DNA of 64,000 bases, taken from Mycoemilia scoparia. Taxonomy: Eukaryota > Kickxellomycota > Kickxellomycetes > Kickxellales > Kickxellaceae. Under the pieces are notes generated by a model that worked only from the letters and a program-made list of their open reading frames with translations, ran no database searches and was not told the DNA's origin. The first letter of the stretch is position 1; each line of letters opens with the position of its first letter. The translations under genes and the position numbers were made by a program. The stretch is taken from NCBI GenBank assembly GCA_027575805.1, contig JANBPU010000055.1:22620-86619 (forward strand). The letters run 5' to 3'. This document shows, piece by piece, positions 22,608-35,853 of the stretch.

Positions 22608-24819
22608 TGGAAGGAATTGGAAAGAGAAAAAGATGGAATATTAAAATAGGACAAATAACAGGGCTAAAATAAAATATTCTAAAATATGTGGAAAAGAAGG
22701 AAAGAAGGAGGGGTGGTGGTGGTAGCGAATTTAGTGTTTGAATGCGATAGAAAGTCACACATAAATGTGTACAAACACATACGCACACAAGTTCTCAATA
22801 AGCAAAATCCCAGAAATTATAAATTGTTCTCTTGGAATAATAAAAAGCAAGGGATGATTTATTGTATTAGCTGGGTCTGATGAACTTGCTGTTTATAGCT
22901 ACTCTGCTGCTGCTGCTGCTGCGGGGACAAATGTACAACTAAATGAAGTAGTGCACCTGACCCGGATTGACTTGGTTAGATAATAAAGGATTTTGGCTTG
23001 CACGGGGTTGGCTGGGGCACCTAAGTGTCTTGATAAATAGCTTGTAACAATGATGAGATGCAGTAACCCAATGCGTTTATAATGATTCTTGTATATTATG
23101 TGGGTTGGTTCTATTGGTTCAACCCTTCCTGCAAGTATTACTCAGGAATTTAAAATTGAAGTAGTAGTAGGAGGAGGAATGCGAATAAAATATGAAAAGG
23201 GTCGATGAAGAAACAAATAAATAAAGCAACAAACTTTGTCAGGAATAACCTAAAAATTTAGCTTAAGTGCTATTGAACTTGGGAGTGAGGGAATGTTTGG
23301 GCTATTGTTCCAAAAACCAATATCACAGTTGAACAGCCAAGCGTGAGTGTGAATAGTGCGTGAGATTGTAACTGTACAAAAATAAATACCAAGTCTTGTA
23401 GATAGGGTAATGCTTCAAAAAATCCAGAACTGCCTGTGGCCAGTCAAGTCTAGACTTTTATTCCTTTTTAGAAAGAGATCGGGGAAATCAAAAAGGAAGC
23501 CCTCCTTAGCTTTCTAGATTCTTTTTATGCATTGGTTGTTTCTCAAAGAGTACCTATAAAAGCGGATTTAAAATATTACATTCCTTGGATTAAAGGCAAA
23601 GATCTCCAAATGCTCCTTTGTCCTGGCAGCAACTGGGAAGCTCAACCAAAATATAATTATCCAGTAACAATATTTATCTTAACTTAAATGTGAAATATAA
23701 TTGTATTTTACTAGACAATCAGTTAAAATTACTATGTCCAGAAAGTGGCTCACAACCAAACTAACTCACGCTATTTGTTTGTTTTATAATACACCAGAAA
23801 AATCGTACAAAATACCTATATTCCCAACACACAATTAAAGGCTAGTCAGATGAATGAAAGTCAATAAATTCTTATGCCAAAGCGCAATTTTTATAAAATA
23901 GAATGTCAGAGATAAAAAGAAAGCTTTTCTACAAAGAAAAACAAATGTACCATCAAAGGCCTCTAGGTTGCCATATGCATCTCTCACACAAAAATGCAAG
24001 AAAGCGTAGCGAACAGAGCGGTCCCTTTAAAGAACAAATGCCCTCTTCAGTATTAGCATGGAAAACCATCATTCAAAAGGTATGCAAAAAAAGTTTTTTG
24101 AAAGGAGGAGGGTTTTGAAAGATGAGACAGTACTTACAATAATATTATAATATCATGTCCAAATGGTTTCGCATGATATACCAAAGAGATAAAGAAGTAG
24201 TAGTGTTATAACTATACTGTCCAGAGCAAGAAATTATACAAGAACAAACATGTTAGTTATATATTCTTTGCAAAAATATTGGAATTTGAAGAATATGCAA
24301 TATTCGTTAAGACGAAGAAGGTTCAGATCAAAATGGGTAGTGCTTATATTATCGACACATTTAGTTTAAAATTCCGCCTGGGGCGGCAAAGCAATCATCA
24401 TGGATACTTTTCTAGAGATGGAGTTATAAGAATAAAATGGTCCAACAACACTTACCAATACTAAAAATACATAAGGTTGACAAGTATATGATAAGAAGAA
24501 GAAAAGAGAAGATGTTTATGTTGCAAAATATTTTGCTCTAGCCTTGTCATTTTATACTGGCCCTTGAAACAGACCAATGCTAGTGAAAAGTTTTTATTAT
24601 GATTTGTCCTTCACTTAATCCAGAATGATGAGATTAGCAGTGATTAGAATCACTACTATAGATTACCCGTAATTTTCTACAATGACGACGCTCAAACCTG
24701 ATCTATTAACCAGTATACAATCACAATATTTTATGCGTTACGCATCCACATTGCCTTCAAACAACTTCTTTTTCTTTGACGGTTCATCACTTGGACTTTG
24801 GTTCTGTTTGTAAAAAGTC
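22608..24819. other. spacer with coding-like fragments, gene not resolved
   Basis: Upstream of NCA2. The plus strand has open segments next to good acceptors. After TTTTTAG (23471), a frame 23472-23687 reads 72 codons (KEIGEIKKEALLSFLDSF...). After GTATTAG (22870), another reads 'GSDELAVYSYS' then an Ala run. I could not join them into one phase-consistent model, and open stretches of this size are expected by chance in AT-rich DNA. The last 150 bases are the NCA2 promoter. Confidence 0.3.
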
Positions 24820-27468
24820 ATGGACTTCAAATCAGATCAGTATTATTATATCCTCGAGTCTCTGCTTCGGGATATTAGCCTGAAACACATCGACCTAGAC
24901 CCAGCTACAACCCAGGCTTCCAGTACCAATGCTGATAACGAAGACACTGAGCAGCTGAAAACACCACTCTATAAAATCAATGAGGCTAGATACGACGTCA
25001 TCGGCCGACTAATAGACTCCAAAATTCTATTGACGAGCCCTGAAGACAATTCACTGCAAGTATTTACTGCCACGTCTACAAGGAAGTCACAACATTCGGT
25101 CATGTTGACAAGCGGAAGATACGATGACAGCGAGAACGATGGATCATATGCTGTTATTCAATCAAAACCAAGGCTTCCTGTGCCTTCTCTAAAAGACATC
25201 CAATCCAACCTTTTAATGCTCATAACGATGCACAAACCATCAAAAGCTACCACTAGCTCTGCAAGTAGCACATTAGATTCTTCTATAGATGCCCAGTTGA
25301 CGACCATCATACTGGCTCAATCCATAGCCGCGTTAAGCGTTCACATATCAGATAAATTGATAGACGACTATTACCTTATATCCACCACCATCCAATACTG
25401 GGAAAATCAAGATCAATCGTCTACTACGTTGTTTTGGTACTTCCTCCAGACTTTGCCTCGAAGGCTAGCAACATGTGGCCACCAAATAGTCCTGAATGCC
25501 TGGGAAAAGTACTACAATAACATAGCATTAGACAGACAAGGTGATGGTGGTAATGATAGTGACAAAGATATTGATATTCTGTTAGCAAATAAAAGTGAAA
25601 TCACACTTTTCCCCCAGGTTTTGAAGGACCTTCAAAAGAGTACAAAGGACACAATGTTGACTGCCTTTTCTAATAACGGTAATAATGGAAGGTCGTCAAA
25701 AAAGCCGTTTGTTTATATCAACAAGCATGGAAACATTCTTAATCCGCTTCGGCTTGATAATATGAAATTGCTACAAAAAGTTCGATACGAAGTTCGAAAA
25801 AGTAAACGAGAATTGATGGAAATGCGTAATAAGGTAGTCTATAGAATTGGGCAGCTAACCTCAGCCACAGAACCAATAGGATTAAATACTATTAAAGGTG
25901 GACAAGATATTAATAACGATCAAGATCCTTTATCTCTGCTATTAAACATCCAACAACAAATATTCAGTCAAAAGTCAGAACTATCGGTCACAGCAGCAGC
26001 AACAACAACGACAGCAAGCAATAACAACAATGATAATAATAATGCTGAAGATATACAAACAACAATCAATAAACTTTCAATTCTAATCGACCAAATCTCA
26101 ACAACCAAACCCCACTTTCGTCTTCGTCACCACCACAACTACTATCAACTTGGACAACTAACAGATCTAGGACCCCACAAAATTCCACCACTGACTACTA
26201 GACTGTGGCTCCCAATAACCGCCTGGATCCTTGCAAATCTTACTATATCCAAATTTTTCAAAAGCCTCGAAAGATCGATGGCGGAAATTTCTAGGGACAT
26301 TTTCGAAACCACCAAAAACTATGTAATCAGGTATATTAGAGACCCATTAATTGAAGCCTATAAAATCATAAGATATGGACCTCAAGATAATTTAAAACTC
26401 GTACTAGATTCTTCATCCTCTGGAAATAATACAAGTGGTGGTGGTGGAGATGGAGAAAATTTGGCCTTGGAAAGTGATATTAAAGTATTGGAAAATATGG
26501 TATTAAATTTCGCTGCTAAATACAACCAAAAAACTCACGACTCTCTAGTTAATTCTGCTACCGGTGCTGCTGCTGCTGCTGGTGGTAGTAGTAGTAGTAG
26601 TAATAATAATAGTAGCGACTGGTCAAATGAAATACTAAACCGAGTAAGACGTGGTGACCTAACCGATATAATGCAACACTACACTCAAGAAATCCAAAAC
26701 CCTATTCGTAATGTCATATTTGGGGATCTAGTTGAAGCCATGCTGATACAAATTCAAAAAGTCAAAGTCGATGCCGGGTTAGCATTAAGTGCTATGGACA
26801 AATTGCTTAAAGCCAATGAGTTGAATTTCTTGGTTTTGGCCATTTTGCCTGCTATTGGGATTGGCTATTTTGCAATGAAAGGGGTTTATAAGGTTTGGAA
26901 GTGGTTGTTGGTTGATAGCTTCGATGTCAAGGTTGTTAAGCAAAAGAAATATGCGGTACGAGAGATTCAGTTTGGGGTCTGGGAAATTAGTACATTAATT
27001 TCAACTACCAAGATTAGCTCAAACAATAATGAAGGTGATGAGAGCACCTCCAACAAAGATCCAGTGTTTCGTGGTAATTTGTTGTGCTTGACAAAGAAAT
27101 TGCGTCAAAATGTGTTTATTTTGGATCCACAAGATAATACCAATACCACCACCACCACCATCAATGGTTATAATAGTGCCAGTGGTATTCCGCTAAATGT
27201 TATTAACAGCAATTCAAGCGATTACACAGGCAGCAACTGTACTGGATTTGTGACTCTGGCTCCTTCGGTTATTTTCCAATTCATTAAATCGATGATATTT
27301 CCTTTATCCGGATCAAGAAAAAAGGAAATCAATATCGGGTATTGTCTTTTGAATGACATTAGGGAATTGGAAAGTCCGCATATTTCTGTTGACCAACAAA
27401 ATGCCATTCTTCAGAGAATCAATAGTTATATGTCTCCATTGATGTTACTCTTTTCCAAATCTAAATAG
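24820..27468 (+). CDS. NCA2: NCA2-like mitochondrial membrane protein
   Basis: A single exon of 882 aa with ATG in good context (GTCATGG). NCA2 in yeast acts with NCA3 in expression of the mitochondrial ATP6-ATP8 transcript. Diagnostic family segments are 'SKRELMEMRNKVVYRIGQLT' near residue 330 and a membrane-proximal 'LPITAWILANLTISKFFKSL' near 460-485. The signature 'LIQIQKVKVD' is at about 640, followed by 'DKLLKANELNF' and a transmembrane segment (about 667-690). The C-terminal 'FPLSGSRKKEINIGYCLLND' is also typical. Asn/Ser/Thr-rich insertions make it longer than the yeast protein (about 620 aa). It converges with the RGS gene; the 3' ends are 224 bases apart. Confidence 0.9.
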   Translation: MDFKSDQYYYILESLLRDISLKHIDLDPATTQASSTNADNEDTEQLKTPLYKINEARYDVIGRLIDSKILLTSPEDNSLQVFTATSTRKSQHSVMLTSGRYDDSENDGSYAVIQSKPRLPVPSLKDIQSNLLMLITMHKPSKATTSSASSTLDSSIDAQLTTIILAQSIAALSVHISDKLIDDYYLISTTIQYWENQDQSSTTLFWYFLQTLPRRLATCGHQIVLNAWEKYYNNIALDRQGDGGNDSDKDIDILLANKSEITLFPQVLKDLQKSTKDTMLTAFSNNGNNGRSSKKPFVYINKHGNILNPLRLDNMKLLQKVRYEVRKSKRELMEMRNKVVYRIGQLTSATEPIGLNTIKGGQDINNDQDPLSLLLNIQQQIFSQKSELSVTAAATTTTASNNNNDNNNAEDIQTTINKLSILIDQISTTKPHFRLRHHHNYYQLGQLTDLGPHKIPPLTTRLWLPITAWILANLTISKFFKSLERSMAEISRDIFETTKNYVIRYIRDPLIEAYKIIRYGPQDNLKLVLDSSSSGNNTSGGGGDGENLALESDIKVLENMVLNFAAKYNQKTHDSLVNSATGAAAAAGGSSSSSNNNSSDWSNEILNRVRRGDLTDIMQHYTQEIQNPIRNVIFGDLVEAMLIQIQKVKVDAGLALSAMDKLLKANELNFLVLAILPAIGIGYFAMKGVYKVWKWLLVDSFDVKVVKQKKYAVREIQFGVWEISTLISTTKISSNNNEGDESTSNKDPVFRGNLLCLTKKLRQNVFILDPQDNTNTTTTTINGYNSASGIPLNVINSNSSDYTGSNCTGFVTLAPSVIFQFIKSMIFPLSGSRKKEINIGYCLLNDIRELESPHISVDQQNAILQRINSYMSPLMLLFSKSK

Positions 27469-27692
27469 CTATCCCTTTTGTATCAAAAATACTTCCAATT
27501 GAAGACTTTAATAGGTTGTTATTAGTAGTATTTATTGAAAAAGAAAAATCATTATACGCAGAGAGTAAAAACCGAATAAGGATATTGTAGTAGTAGCTAG
27601 GGTGGTGATGGTGTAGTTAGTATGCAAATAGGTCTATCTATATTATAAATATATATATTGCTGCAGCAAAAAAAACACTGGCATCGTCATGA

Positions 27693-28077
27693 TTATGATT
27701 TGAAGATATGAGTTCCAGGAACCACACACAAAATAACCGTCGATAACGTACACATTATCAATCCCCAGGCATGCCATTTAAGCGTGCGCTTAAGTACCAT
27801 CATTGAAGCAACGTTGTCATGAGATTTGCTGATCACAAATAACCATTCTTTCCAGCTGGGTCTTCTGTTTGCTGCTACAATTGTTGGTGGCTGTGGTTGT
27901 TGTTGTTGTTGTAGAGGCTGGCTAACTCCTCCAGAAGAATATCTAGTATGGCTAATGTTATTACTAGCATCTACGATATTGACAGAATTGTAATAACGAA
28001 CTCCAGCCGTTCCTGATATTCTTCTATGGTGATGGTTATGATGGCTTCGGCTACTATGCTGTGACATTTGGTGTCTA

Positions 28078-28109
<32 letters not shown>

Positions 28110-31010
28110 TGGAGTAGTTCGGAGTTGGGTCGATGAAATAACTCCGGATAACAAACTACTATGACTCCTGTTTCTAATAACACCATTAGAAGCCAACGAA
28201 GATGTTATCCCCCCACCATAATGATGCTGCTGTGGAATTGGTTGATACTGCTGAGCCTGTTGCTGCTGCTGCTGCTGCTGCTGGTGATGATGATACCCCC
28301 CACTCTTTTCCGACAACTTCGCATTGGGATTGGGATTGATTATTTCCGGACAAAACAATAGCGATGGAAAGTATTGAGGAAACTGATACCTCCTAAACAC
28401 GGCCAATAAAATATCACACCCACTAAACCCAGTAACCATATTGTACCATCCAATAAGCTGTGGAATCAAGCACCATGCCCTCGTGGCCTTGGGCTTATGG
28501 TTCAGCAGAATTAACGACAATGGCAAGGCAAAAGCAAACACCAAGATAAAATACGCAACCATGACCCGGAATGTGCCATGAGGACGGGTGACGTTCCTGG
28601 TGGTTGCGTCTTTGAGGAATACCGGGTAATACATCGTGTCGAGCATTTGGTAGGCATGCGAGATGGCCGCGTTGAAGAGAGACCCGTCTAGCTCGGCTTC
28701 TTCGGCCTGAAGTCGCTGGCTCATGTCGGTTAAGACGTAGTCGGGCCAGACCATTAGGTAGATTACATTGCTGCTGGTGTTGCTCAAGGCATTGTTGGGG
28801 CTATTGCTGGAGGTGGCAGGGTTAGTATTGCTACTACGGCTGTTGATGTTGGTGTTGTTGTTGTGACTGCTGCTGGTTCGGTGATTTGAACTTGTGTTGT
28901 AGCTGTTCCGGTTCGTGCTTGTTGAAATTGATAGCCCCATGTTTTGGGTTTGCGTCGATGGTGGCTGCCGCATGTAACTGGGAGGGTTGCTGAGACGAGA
29001 TGGACGCAAGTATGGACTACCACTGCTGTTATCACGATGGTGATGATGGCGGTGATAATGATTGTTAACCGGAAGGAATTGGGAGTCGGTTGACATGGCT
29101 CTGGGCGATGAATCGGAGACGGGTTCAGCTCCTGACGATGATGTCAATGGGTCTGTGCTGCTGACTGTCCTCACCCGGCTGCTGGCATCTGCTCTACGAA
29201 TATCTGAAGCATCACTGAATCGGTGCTGATAGTTATTGTTGGTGCCAGAATTTGTGGTAGAGCTGTTTGTGTTTAGAAGGTTGGTTGCCATGCTACCACC
29301 AGCACCCCCTCCAGAAAACTGATGGTCCAAAAAGTTTCTAAACCCTGGTGTAACTAGACGTGAACTATGTGGGCTTGGTGAAGCTACCGAGCCTTGGAAT
29401 CTATTACTACTTGATAAAATGTTGGATGTGGCGGCTACAGCAGCCATTGATGAGGAATTGATACCGCTTGTTGTGGTAGTAGGTGCAGCTCCAGGACTGC
29501 TGGTGCTATTGATGTTATTCATGTTGTTATAGGTTCCTCGAACAGTTGGATCCAATGCAGCTCTAAAGTATCGAGAAATTATCAAGTCCTTTGTTTCTTG
29601 GATTTGGGCTGCAAGATTAGCAATCTCGATACTGTCATAAGTGGTTCTGTCGTTAGTTATACCGCCGATAGAAGTAGATACCTGATGGCTAGTAGTTCTT
29701 TGGCTGTTGCTGTTAAGTCGACTACTTCCACTAACCCCAGCGCCGCCCCCGCCTCCGGTTGTTGTGGTAGTAGTCCTTCGTGACGATGATCTATGCGAAT
29801 GCCTTCTTCCAGAACGTCCTTGGCCATTCAAAGCTCTCAACGTCTTTTCGTGCTGGCTAATAACGGGCTGATGAATCGAAATGTCTTCGGAGTTTTGTCG
29901 ACTTCTCAACCCCGCAAGGATCTCAGCATAGTTTTGCTGTTGCTGTTGGTGACTACTCGAAGTGGTTGTACCCATTGATTCAGGCAAAGCTCCACTATCC
30001 ATGCTTGTCGTGACTTGGCTGGATGGAGGTCCGCCGACGCCAGCTCCTCCACCGACCCCACCGGCCGCTGAGAGAGCCTCTGTCCGAGAAATGATAGACA
30101 CATATTCTTTGCACATGGCCTTATGAGCTCGTGCTGCAAAATAAAACTCCAGCCAGCGACGAGCCTGGGGCTGTCTGACTGTGCAGTGTGTGATAAAGTC
30201 CTGGAGTGATAAGGGCGATTGGGTTTTTTGAGATAGAACTTGCCCCAATGTGGGAAGTCCGCCATGACTCAAATTGTGGTCTTCAATTTGTGACCAGTTT
30301 ATTGAGCCGTATATATCGTTAGCATTATTATTGTTATTACTGGTGTTGTTATTGTTACTATTACTGTTATTGGATAGTATGGCATGTATCGATGTTGTGC
30401 CTTGGTCAAATCTATCATTTGGACTTCGACTTGAATCAAAAGATTGTGGAAGATACCTCCCATTCTCGGTATTGTCAATAGGCAAAGTGGTGGTCCGCTC
30501 AACATCTTCGTTTTCTGGAATTGATGGCAACGCCAGCAACTGTGATAAAGTCCGTGGGGGCCTCTTTCCAGATCCCTGTTGCTGCTGCTGGGAGGTCGAT
30601 TGCTGTTGTTGCTGTTGCTGCTGACTCTGTTGGGACGAGCTCATTTCAGATATTTTGCGTGGGCTCAAAGGTGGGCTTGTGGTTGTGGCAGAGGAAGTCG
30701 TGTTGCTGGTACTGCTACGGCTCATGCGCGACCTATCAGATGAAAACATTGTATCATTTGAAGCAACAAACCGTCTTTGGGTGGATGACGACAACTTTGG
30801 CTCTGAGCCATCGAGACTGTCACTAATATGAATTCCACGGACATCTTTGCTGCTGTTGGTGGTATTTGGCGTCTTCGTGCTGAACAATGATAATGATGAC
30901 AAAACTTCGGATTCGGCAAACTCACTGCTCTCTTTGTTTTTATTTTTGTTGATGTTGTTGGAATTGGTGCTATTCAAAGAGACATTTCTGTTGTGTATTG
31001 ATGGTGGCAT
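27693..31010 (-). CDS. Rax1-like RGS-domain membrane protein
   Basis: A single exon of 1105 aa with ATG at 31008-31010. An RGS-type segment starts near residue 265 ('SPLSLQDFITHC' and 'ARRWLEFYFAARAHKAMC'). It is interrupted by long Gly/Ser/Thr/Asn insertions before the next RGS-like helices ('KDLIISRYFRAAL' near 470 and 'FNAAISHAYQMLDTMYYPVFL' near 780). Membrane segments follow at about 815-838, 845-865 and 1080-1100. This order (RGS, then C-terminal membrane helices) is that of yeast Rax1, a bud-site landmark partner of Rax2. Long Gln and His runs (a 10-His tract near residue 975) are present. RGS domains normally accelerate Galpha GTPase; whether this one does is unknown. The usual family length is about 400-500 aa, so expansion by low complexity is large. 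Confidence 0.75.
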
Positions 31011-33095
31011 CGTCGATTATATATGAAATCTATGTATGTTGGTATCGACAATAAAAACAATAACAGAGTATGTTACCATATTTGTAGTGTAGACAATTAA
31101 AACTTGGCGCAGCAATATCTTGGTAAATGCATATATGAGTTACACCAAGGCTTGGGTGGCTTGAAATAGTAAAACATTATCGGACATATATGCTTCACAG
31201 ATTGGGAGTATAGATGCTGAGGAGGCAAACTGGATTAGGACATATGTCAACAACAACAACAGCAGCAGCAGCAGCAATAGTGCAGAAAGCCATAGTGGTA
31301 GAGACCTCTGGTAAGATCAGAGCCATCCGGATATTCTACTGCGTTTCTATTAGGACTACTACTGGCCATTTCTCCATACTCTGTTTGTACCTGGCAAAGG
31401 ATGAAGAACAACAGCTCTGAAGATAGGTTTTTGGTGGAAAACTTACCTTTTAGCTTTCGAATAAAAGATGAATGAATACAGACACTGATACTGGGCTAGG
31501 CTGATAATAAGAGTAGTGGGTGTGGGAGTAGCGATATTAAAGTTAAATATGAGACTTTTGGTAAAGGGATAATTAGCGGGGCATATAAAGGAAGGGTAAC
31601 AGGTGTATATATTAAAAGTGTGTGACTCTGTATATCTTATAACAGAATATACGTATACATAGGCAGTGTTAATAGGAAACGGATAGGGGAGATATAGAGG
31701 AAATAATATTAAAGGGAAGAAACGACTATTAGGTGAAAAGAGAAAAGAAGATCTTCATCTATAACATTAAAGTGAAGATGGTCCAATACAATAAAGAAAA
31801 TCGAACAATAAACTAGAACAGAAATAAATAAAATGGATGGTGGACAGGTGGCAGACTAAAAAGAAAAATAGCTAAAAAACATTCCAGAAATATCCCGTCC
31901 CAAGCCAAAGATAATAAATATCCAACATAACTTTGGCTTTAGTCAGACAGGGTTTTATTGAGTGTGTGTTTGGCGTTTTCTTAATGGTTCAAAGCTACAT
32001 TGACAGCAGTTGTATTGAATGCTGTGTCTATCTCATTCTAGTGGCGATGATCCTGAGATCCTTTCAATAGCTACTCTCATGTTGCATTGGCTGAGTGCCT
32101 GTGTTTCCACAAAACAGATCGCTGCCACTGTGTGCTGGTGCTGCGAGCTGTTACCAAAAAAATCTCTCGCTTCCAGCACACAACATGGTTGCTTCCTATT
32201 CTGGTATCTCACGACAGCACATCGATTGTTTAGAATTTCTGGTTGAGGTAACGTTGAGTGTGCATGGCGTTGGTGGGGCTGAACACACATAAACATTTCC
32301 CTCCTAACTACTTGGATAGTGCCCTGCTGTTGCAGACACCAGCTTCAAACGCGTGCTTGCTGACACAAGAATCGATATTGTGTATTGCGTAAACTTTAAT
32401 AGCAGCATATCGCCAGTTTATTGGAAACAAAATATCCTTTTGCGCAAGTTCTTAAGGGATCTAACTGACACAAACATACAGACATGGATATGGAAGAAAT
32501 ACAAAGATAACAAAACTCTTTGTTGTATTCAATGTCAGTGGCAATATTAGTTGGAAATTACTACCAGTCACCTTTAATTTCAATTTGAAATATTTAGAAA
32601 TGTATTCATTTGCTATTATTAATAACTTTTGAAAAATGCCATAAAACTGAAACTTCAGGGATAAATGCACATTTGGCTGTGTTTGTGCGCCTATAATCAT
32701 TGGCCTTCAAAAGGTACCCTTCGAAAATCATTACCCATATGGCATAGCAATTATAATTTCACATATAATTAATGGAAGAAAGTATAGGCCGGGTTCGATT
32801 ATATGTTGAAGTAATGCATTTCTTTGATCAGGTAAAGCATTAATCTTTTGATTGATATTTATTGTTTACTAAAATGTATGGTTACCAGCAACTAGAAATG
32901 AAATAAATAAATTATACAAATAAATTTATTACTAACAGACTTTGTATGAATATGTCATGATTCCTGTAAATTTTGGCACGCTTTACATACCTATTGGGGC
33001 ACAATAGATTAAGAATAAATACAGAGACCAATTCTCAGCAACACAAAGTTCCTCCCTTCCCCGTTTTTTTTAGTTTGAATTAAGAGAAATAATAT
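31011..33095. other. spacer without a supported gene
   Basis: Holds the RGS-gene promoter and a degenerate MITE (32615-32740). Short open frames around 32000-32300 overlap on both strands without domain support. The last 60 bases are the leader of the five-exon gene. Confidence 0.45.
32615..32740. mobile_element. degenerate MITE copy
   Basis: The right end CGAAAATCATTACCCATAT and the core 'catttggctgtgtttgtgcgcctataatcattgg' are preserved. The left end is eroded ('aataacttttgaaaaatg'). Confidence 0.65.
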
Positions 33096-35853
33096 ATGAG
33101 TAGTCAATATACAGAAATTAGTCCTCACCCGGCAAGAGCTGTCAACTATCTGGTCCATCAAGTGGACCAGAATGCTGTTACTATTGATAATAGTACCAGC
33201 GGCGGTAGCGGTGTTGCTGGTAGCTATCCATCTGATATTCCACTTACACACCAAGACCTTCTTCCTCCAGTCAATAGTAGCATCAGTCCTAATATAACTG
33301 CAAACCCTGATCCAGACAACCACAATTGTAATGTCAACACAGATGATCATAATTATAGCAATTATAATATCCACCCAATCTATATCACTCCGGCAGAATG
33401 TGACGAGTTTTCTGAATATTCTAAAATGTTTGATATTGAAATTACCAGAGATAACTTGTATCGAAAGCCAATGGAGCTTCTTGAAGAACTTGAAAGGCTC
33501 AAACGTCAATTAAATGAATTGAATTTCAATGTTGTTCCAACATATAGTGTCATTTCCTTGACCAAGATGATGTTGTCAGTTTGTAACAAACTGAGTGCAT
33601 GGGAGAGATTCATCAGGCTGTATTCATTTAAGAATATAGACAGGCCAATCGATCGTACGGCTTTAATGAACTTTGTATTAAAGTTTATGGTAAGCCATTG
33701 CAACAATTATTTCTGCCTTTACAAATCAATCATTCTTTAAAAGCCTTGCTGATTTATTTTTTTTTGTTTTTTAGAACATCCGTATCACAACTACTTCAAA
33801 TATTCTCACTTTCTTTCATGGTATACCACATGATAGTCTTTGTTCTGATGTTATGGACCCAGCTTATAATGATTTTATTAGCTGGGTTTTGATACCTGGA
33901 AGAAAACTTTATACTTTCTATACTCCAGTTCCAAATACTTTCAGTAGTGAATATCATTACCACACTGGTCATAATCCACAATATCGCGCTAACTCCATTA
34001 CGTCGAGACTCCATAAGTTCTATAGACATGCTCACCTTAAATCTTTTCAACAAAACGCTCAATCCAAGCTCGTTAGTTTGCCAAACTATCCTCGTCAGCA
34101 GAGATTTTCTATGGCTGAAGTTGAATTGATGTTTGGGAATGATCTGTATTCGCTTTCAAACGTATGTACATGTTTGCAATTGAGTGCTTGTAATATTTGG
34201 ATAAGCTGGCTGTTCATTGATAACTAATAGATGATATTATTGGTTGTTATTTCTATATAGATTTTGGTTGAATATTTCACTCAGTGCCATATAATGGACC
34301 TTGACAAAGAGCGGTTCGGTCAGCAGGTAAGAGAATAACACCAACAACATTTTGCATGCCCGAATCATCATTTATCTCCAACAATGCAATATTGTGACTT
34401 TATTTATATATCTTTAGATTAAAAATGTTGTTTACGGACTTAAACCAATCTTTTCAAAATGCGTCCGGGCAATGGAAAAGGACCTGTCCGTAAGTAACCT
34501 TTAAAATAAACCAGCATCCAATTTATCAAAACACACATTTACTAAACCACATATGTTTTCTTATTTTTCTCCATCTATCTATAGGATCCAAACATACCTG
34601 TGTACAAATTTAGAAGATCCAGCCTATCACAAAGAAACAACAAAGTGAATATAGGCGACTTGGTATACTATATTTCCTACAACAGTGATCTGAATTATGC
34701 TCTTTCCAAATACCATGATATTCACTGCGATTATCTCTACAAATCCAGCCTGATTAAAAAATCCGAAGATTTGCTTGGTATAAATCTTGTCTATGAAGAA
34801 ATTTGTAAATATGCTGAAAAAGGCTATTTTCATAATTTCAGAATCGATGACAAGAACCAACAAACCATTTTGGGTCGTGTTGTGGCTGATGAACGCAATG
34901 GTAACAACTTCCATGAATCTGCTGAAGTAATCCGTGGAACTTATCCAAAAAATTCTGAAGGTAGCGGTGGAGTTGTAATTCCAGGAACTACTTTGTTTGC
35001 ATACAATACTATTAGCGCCGAATATTTGGATACTCATCCTGATGTATTTAGGAATGTTGAAAATTCTTATCGATTGGCTGGTCAAGCTATTGCACTGGCA
35101 ATGTCTGAAAGAGTGTCTAGTAATTTGGAAGATATGGTTATTAATGAAAGATTGATATCTCATATTTTTGGAGAACTTTATGCGGGTGTTCCATATAGTA
35201 AAGAACACCTGGCCAACTTAAGTGGAAACCACAATAGTCAAGATGGCGATGATGCTGGGTTGGATGTGGAGTATATACAAAGAAGGTTGGCTATTAGAAA
35301 ATTCTTGAAATACTTTTTTAATGGCATCATGTGTATCACTTTTACAGAAATTTATTGCGTTTTCCAACAAAAGGGAGGTAGGCAGTTGGATATTACTAAT
35401 TGCCATGAAAACCCGTTGGCCATTTTGCTGAAAAACTTGAGAGAGTATACTGGTTATATTGGCCTGTTTGATGAACTCAATTCTGATTTGGTACAATTCC
35501 TGAAGCTGTTTTTTGTTGATGGTGTGTGCAATGACCCATACCACGGGTTCTTTTTTGAGTTCTTCAAAAGATCATTTGCTGTTCAGATTGAGAGCAAATA
35601 TAATGGTCTTAATTCAGGAGCTGGTGGCAATACTGAGCTACAGGAGCATGGTTCTGGAATAGTAAGAGGTGATAATAACCACGTCGATACTTTGAACCAA
35701 CATATGAAGGAGATGCTTGATGAATTACAGAACCAGCTTCTTTGTCTTTGCAAACATTCTCATAAAGAATTTGTAGGTTCTATCAAGAATGTCCTTGGTG
35801 GGTGCGAGATGAACTCATATACGATATATGATTATTTTAACAAGCACATCTAA
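33096..35853 (+). CDS. five-exon orphan protein (795 aa)
   Basis: Exons 33096-33689, 33775-34161, 34261-34326, 34418-34489 and 34585-35853; the introns are 85, 99, 91 and 95 nt. All four introns are phase 0 with consensus GTAAG/GTATG donors and TAG acceptors, and the joined frame is uninterrupted. The N-terminal 110 residues are Asn/Ser/Pro-rich and disordered. A predicted coiled coil lies near residues 128-145 ('ELLEELERLKRQLNELNF'), then a long mostly helical, Tyr/Phe-rich region with a few Cys. There is no signal peptide and no clear membrane span. I do not recognise a family; it may be lineage-specific. Confidence 0.85.

Noticed and set aside
22466..22672. Leu-rich plus-strand frames over 22450-22670
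   Set aside because: They are antisense shadows of exon 1 of the minus-strand gene (poly-Ala/Pro codons read in reverse).
32783..32800. 'gggttcgattata' resembling a tRNA T-arm
   Set aside because: No matching acceptor stem or anticodon arm within 80 bases.
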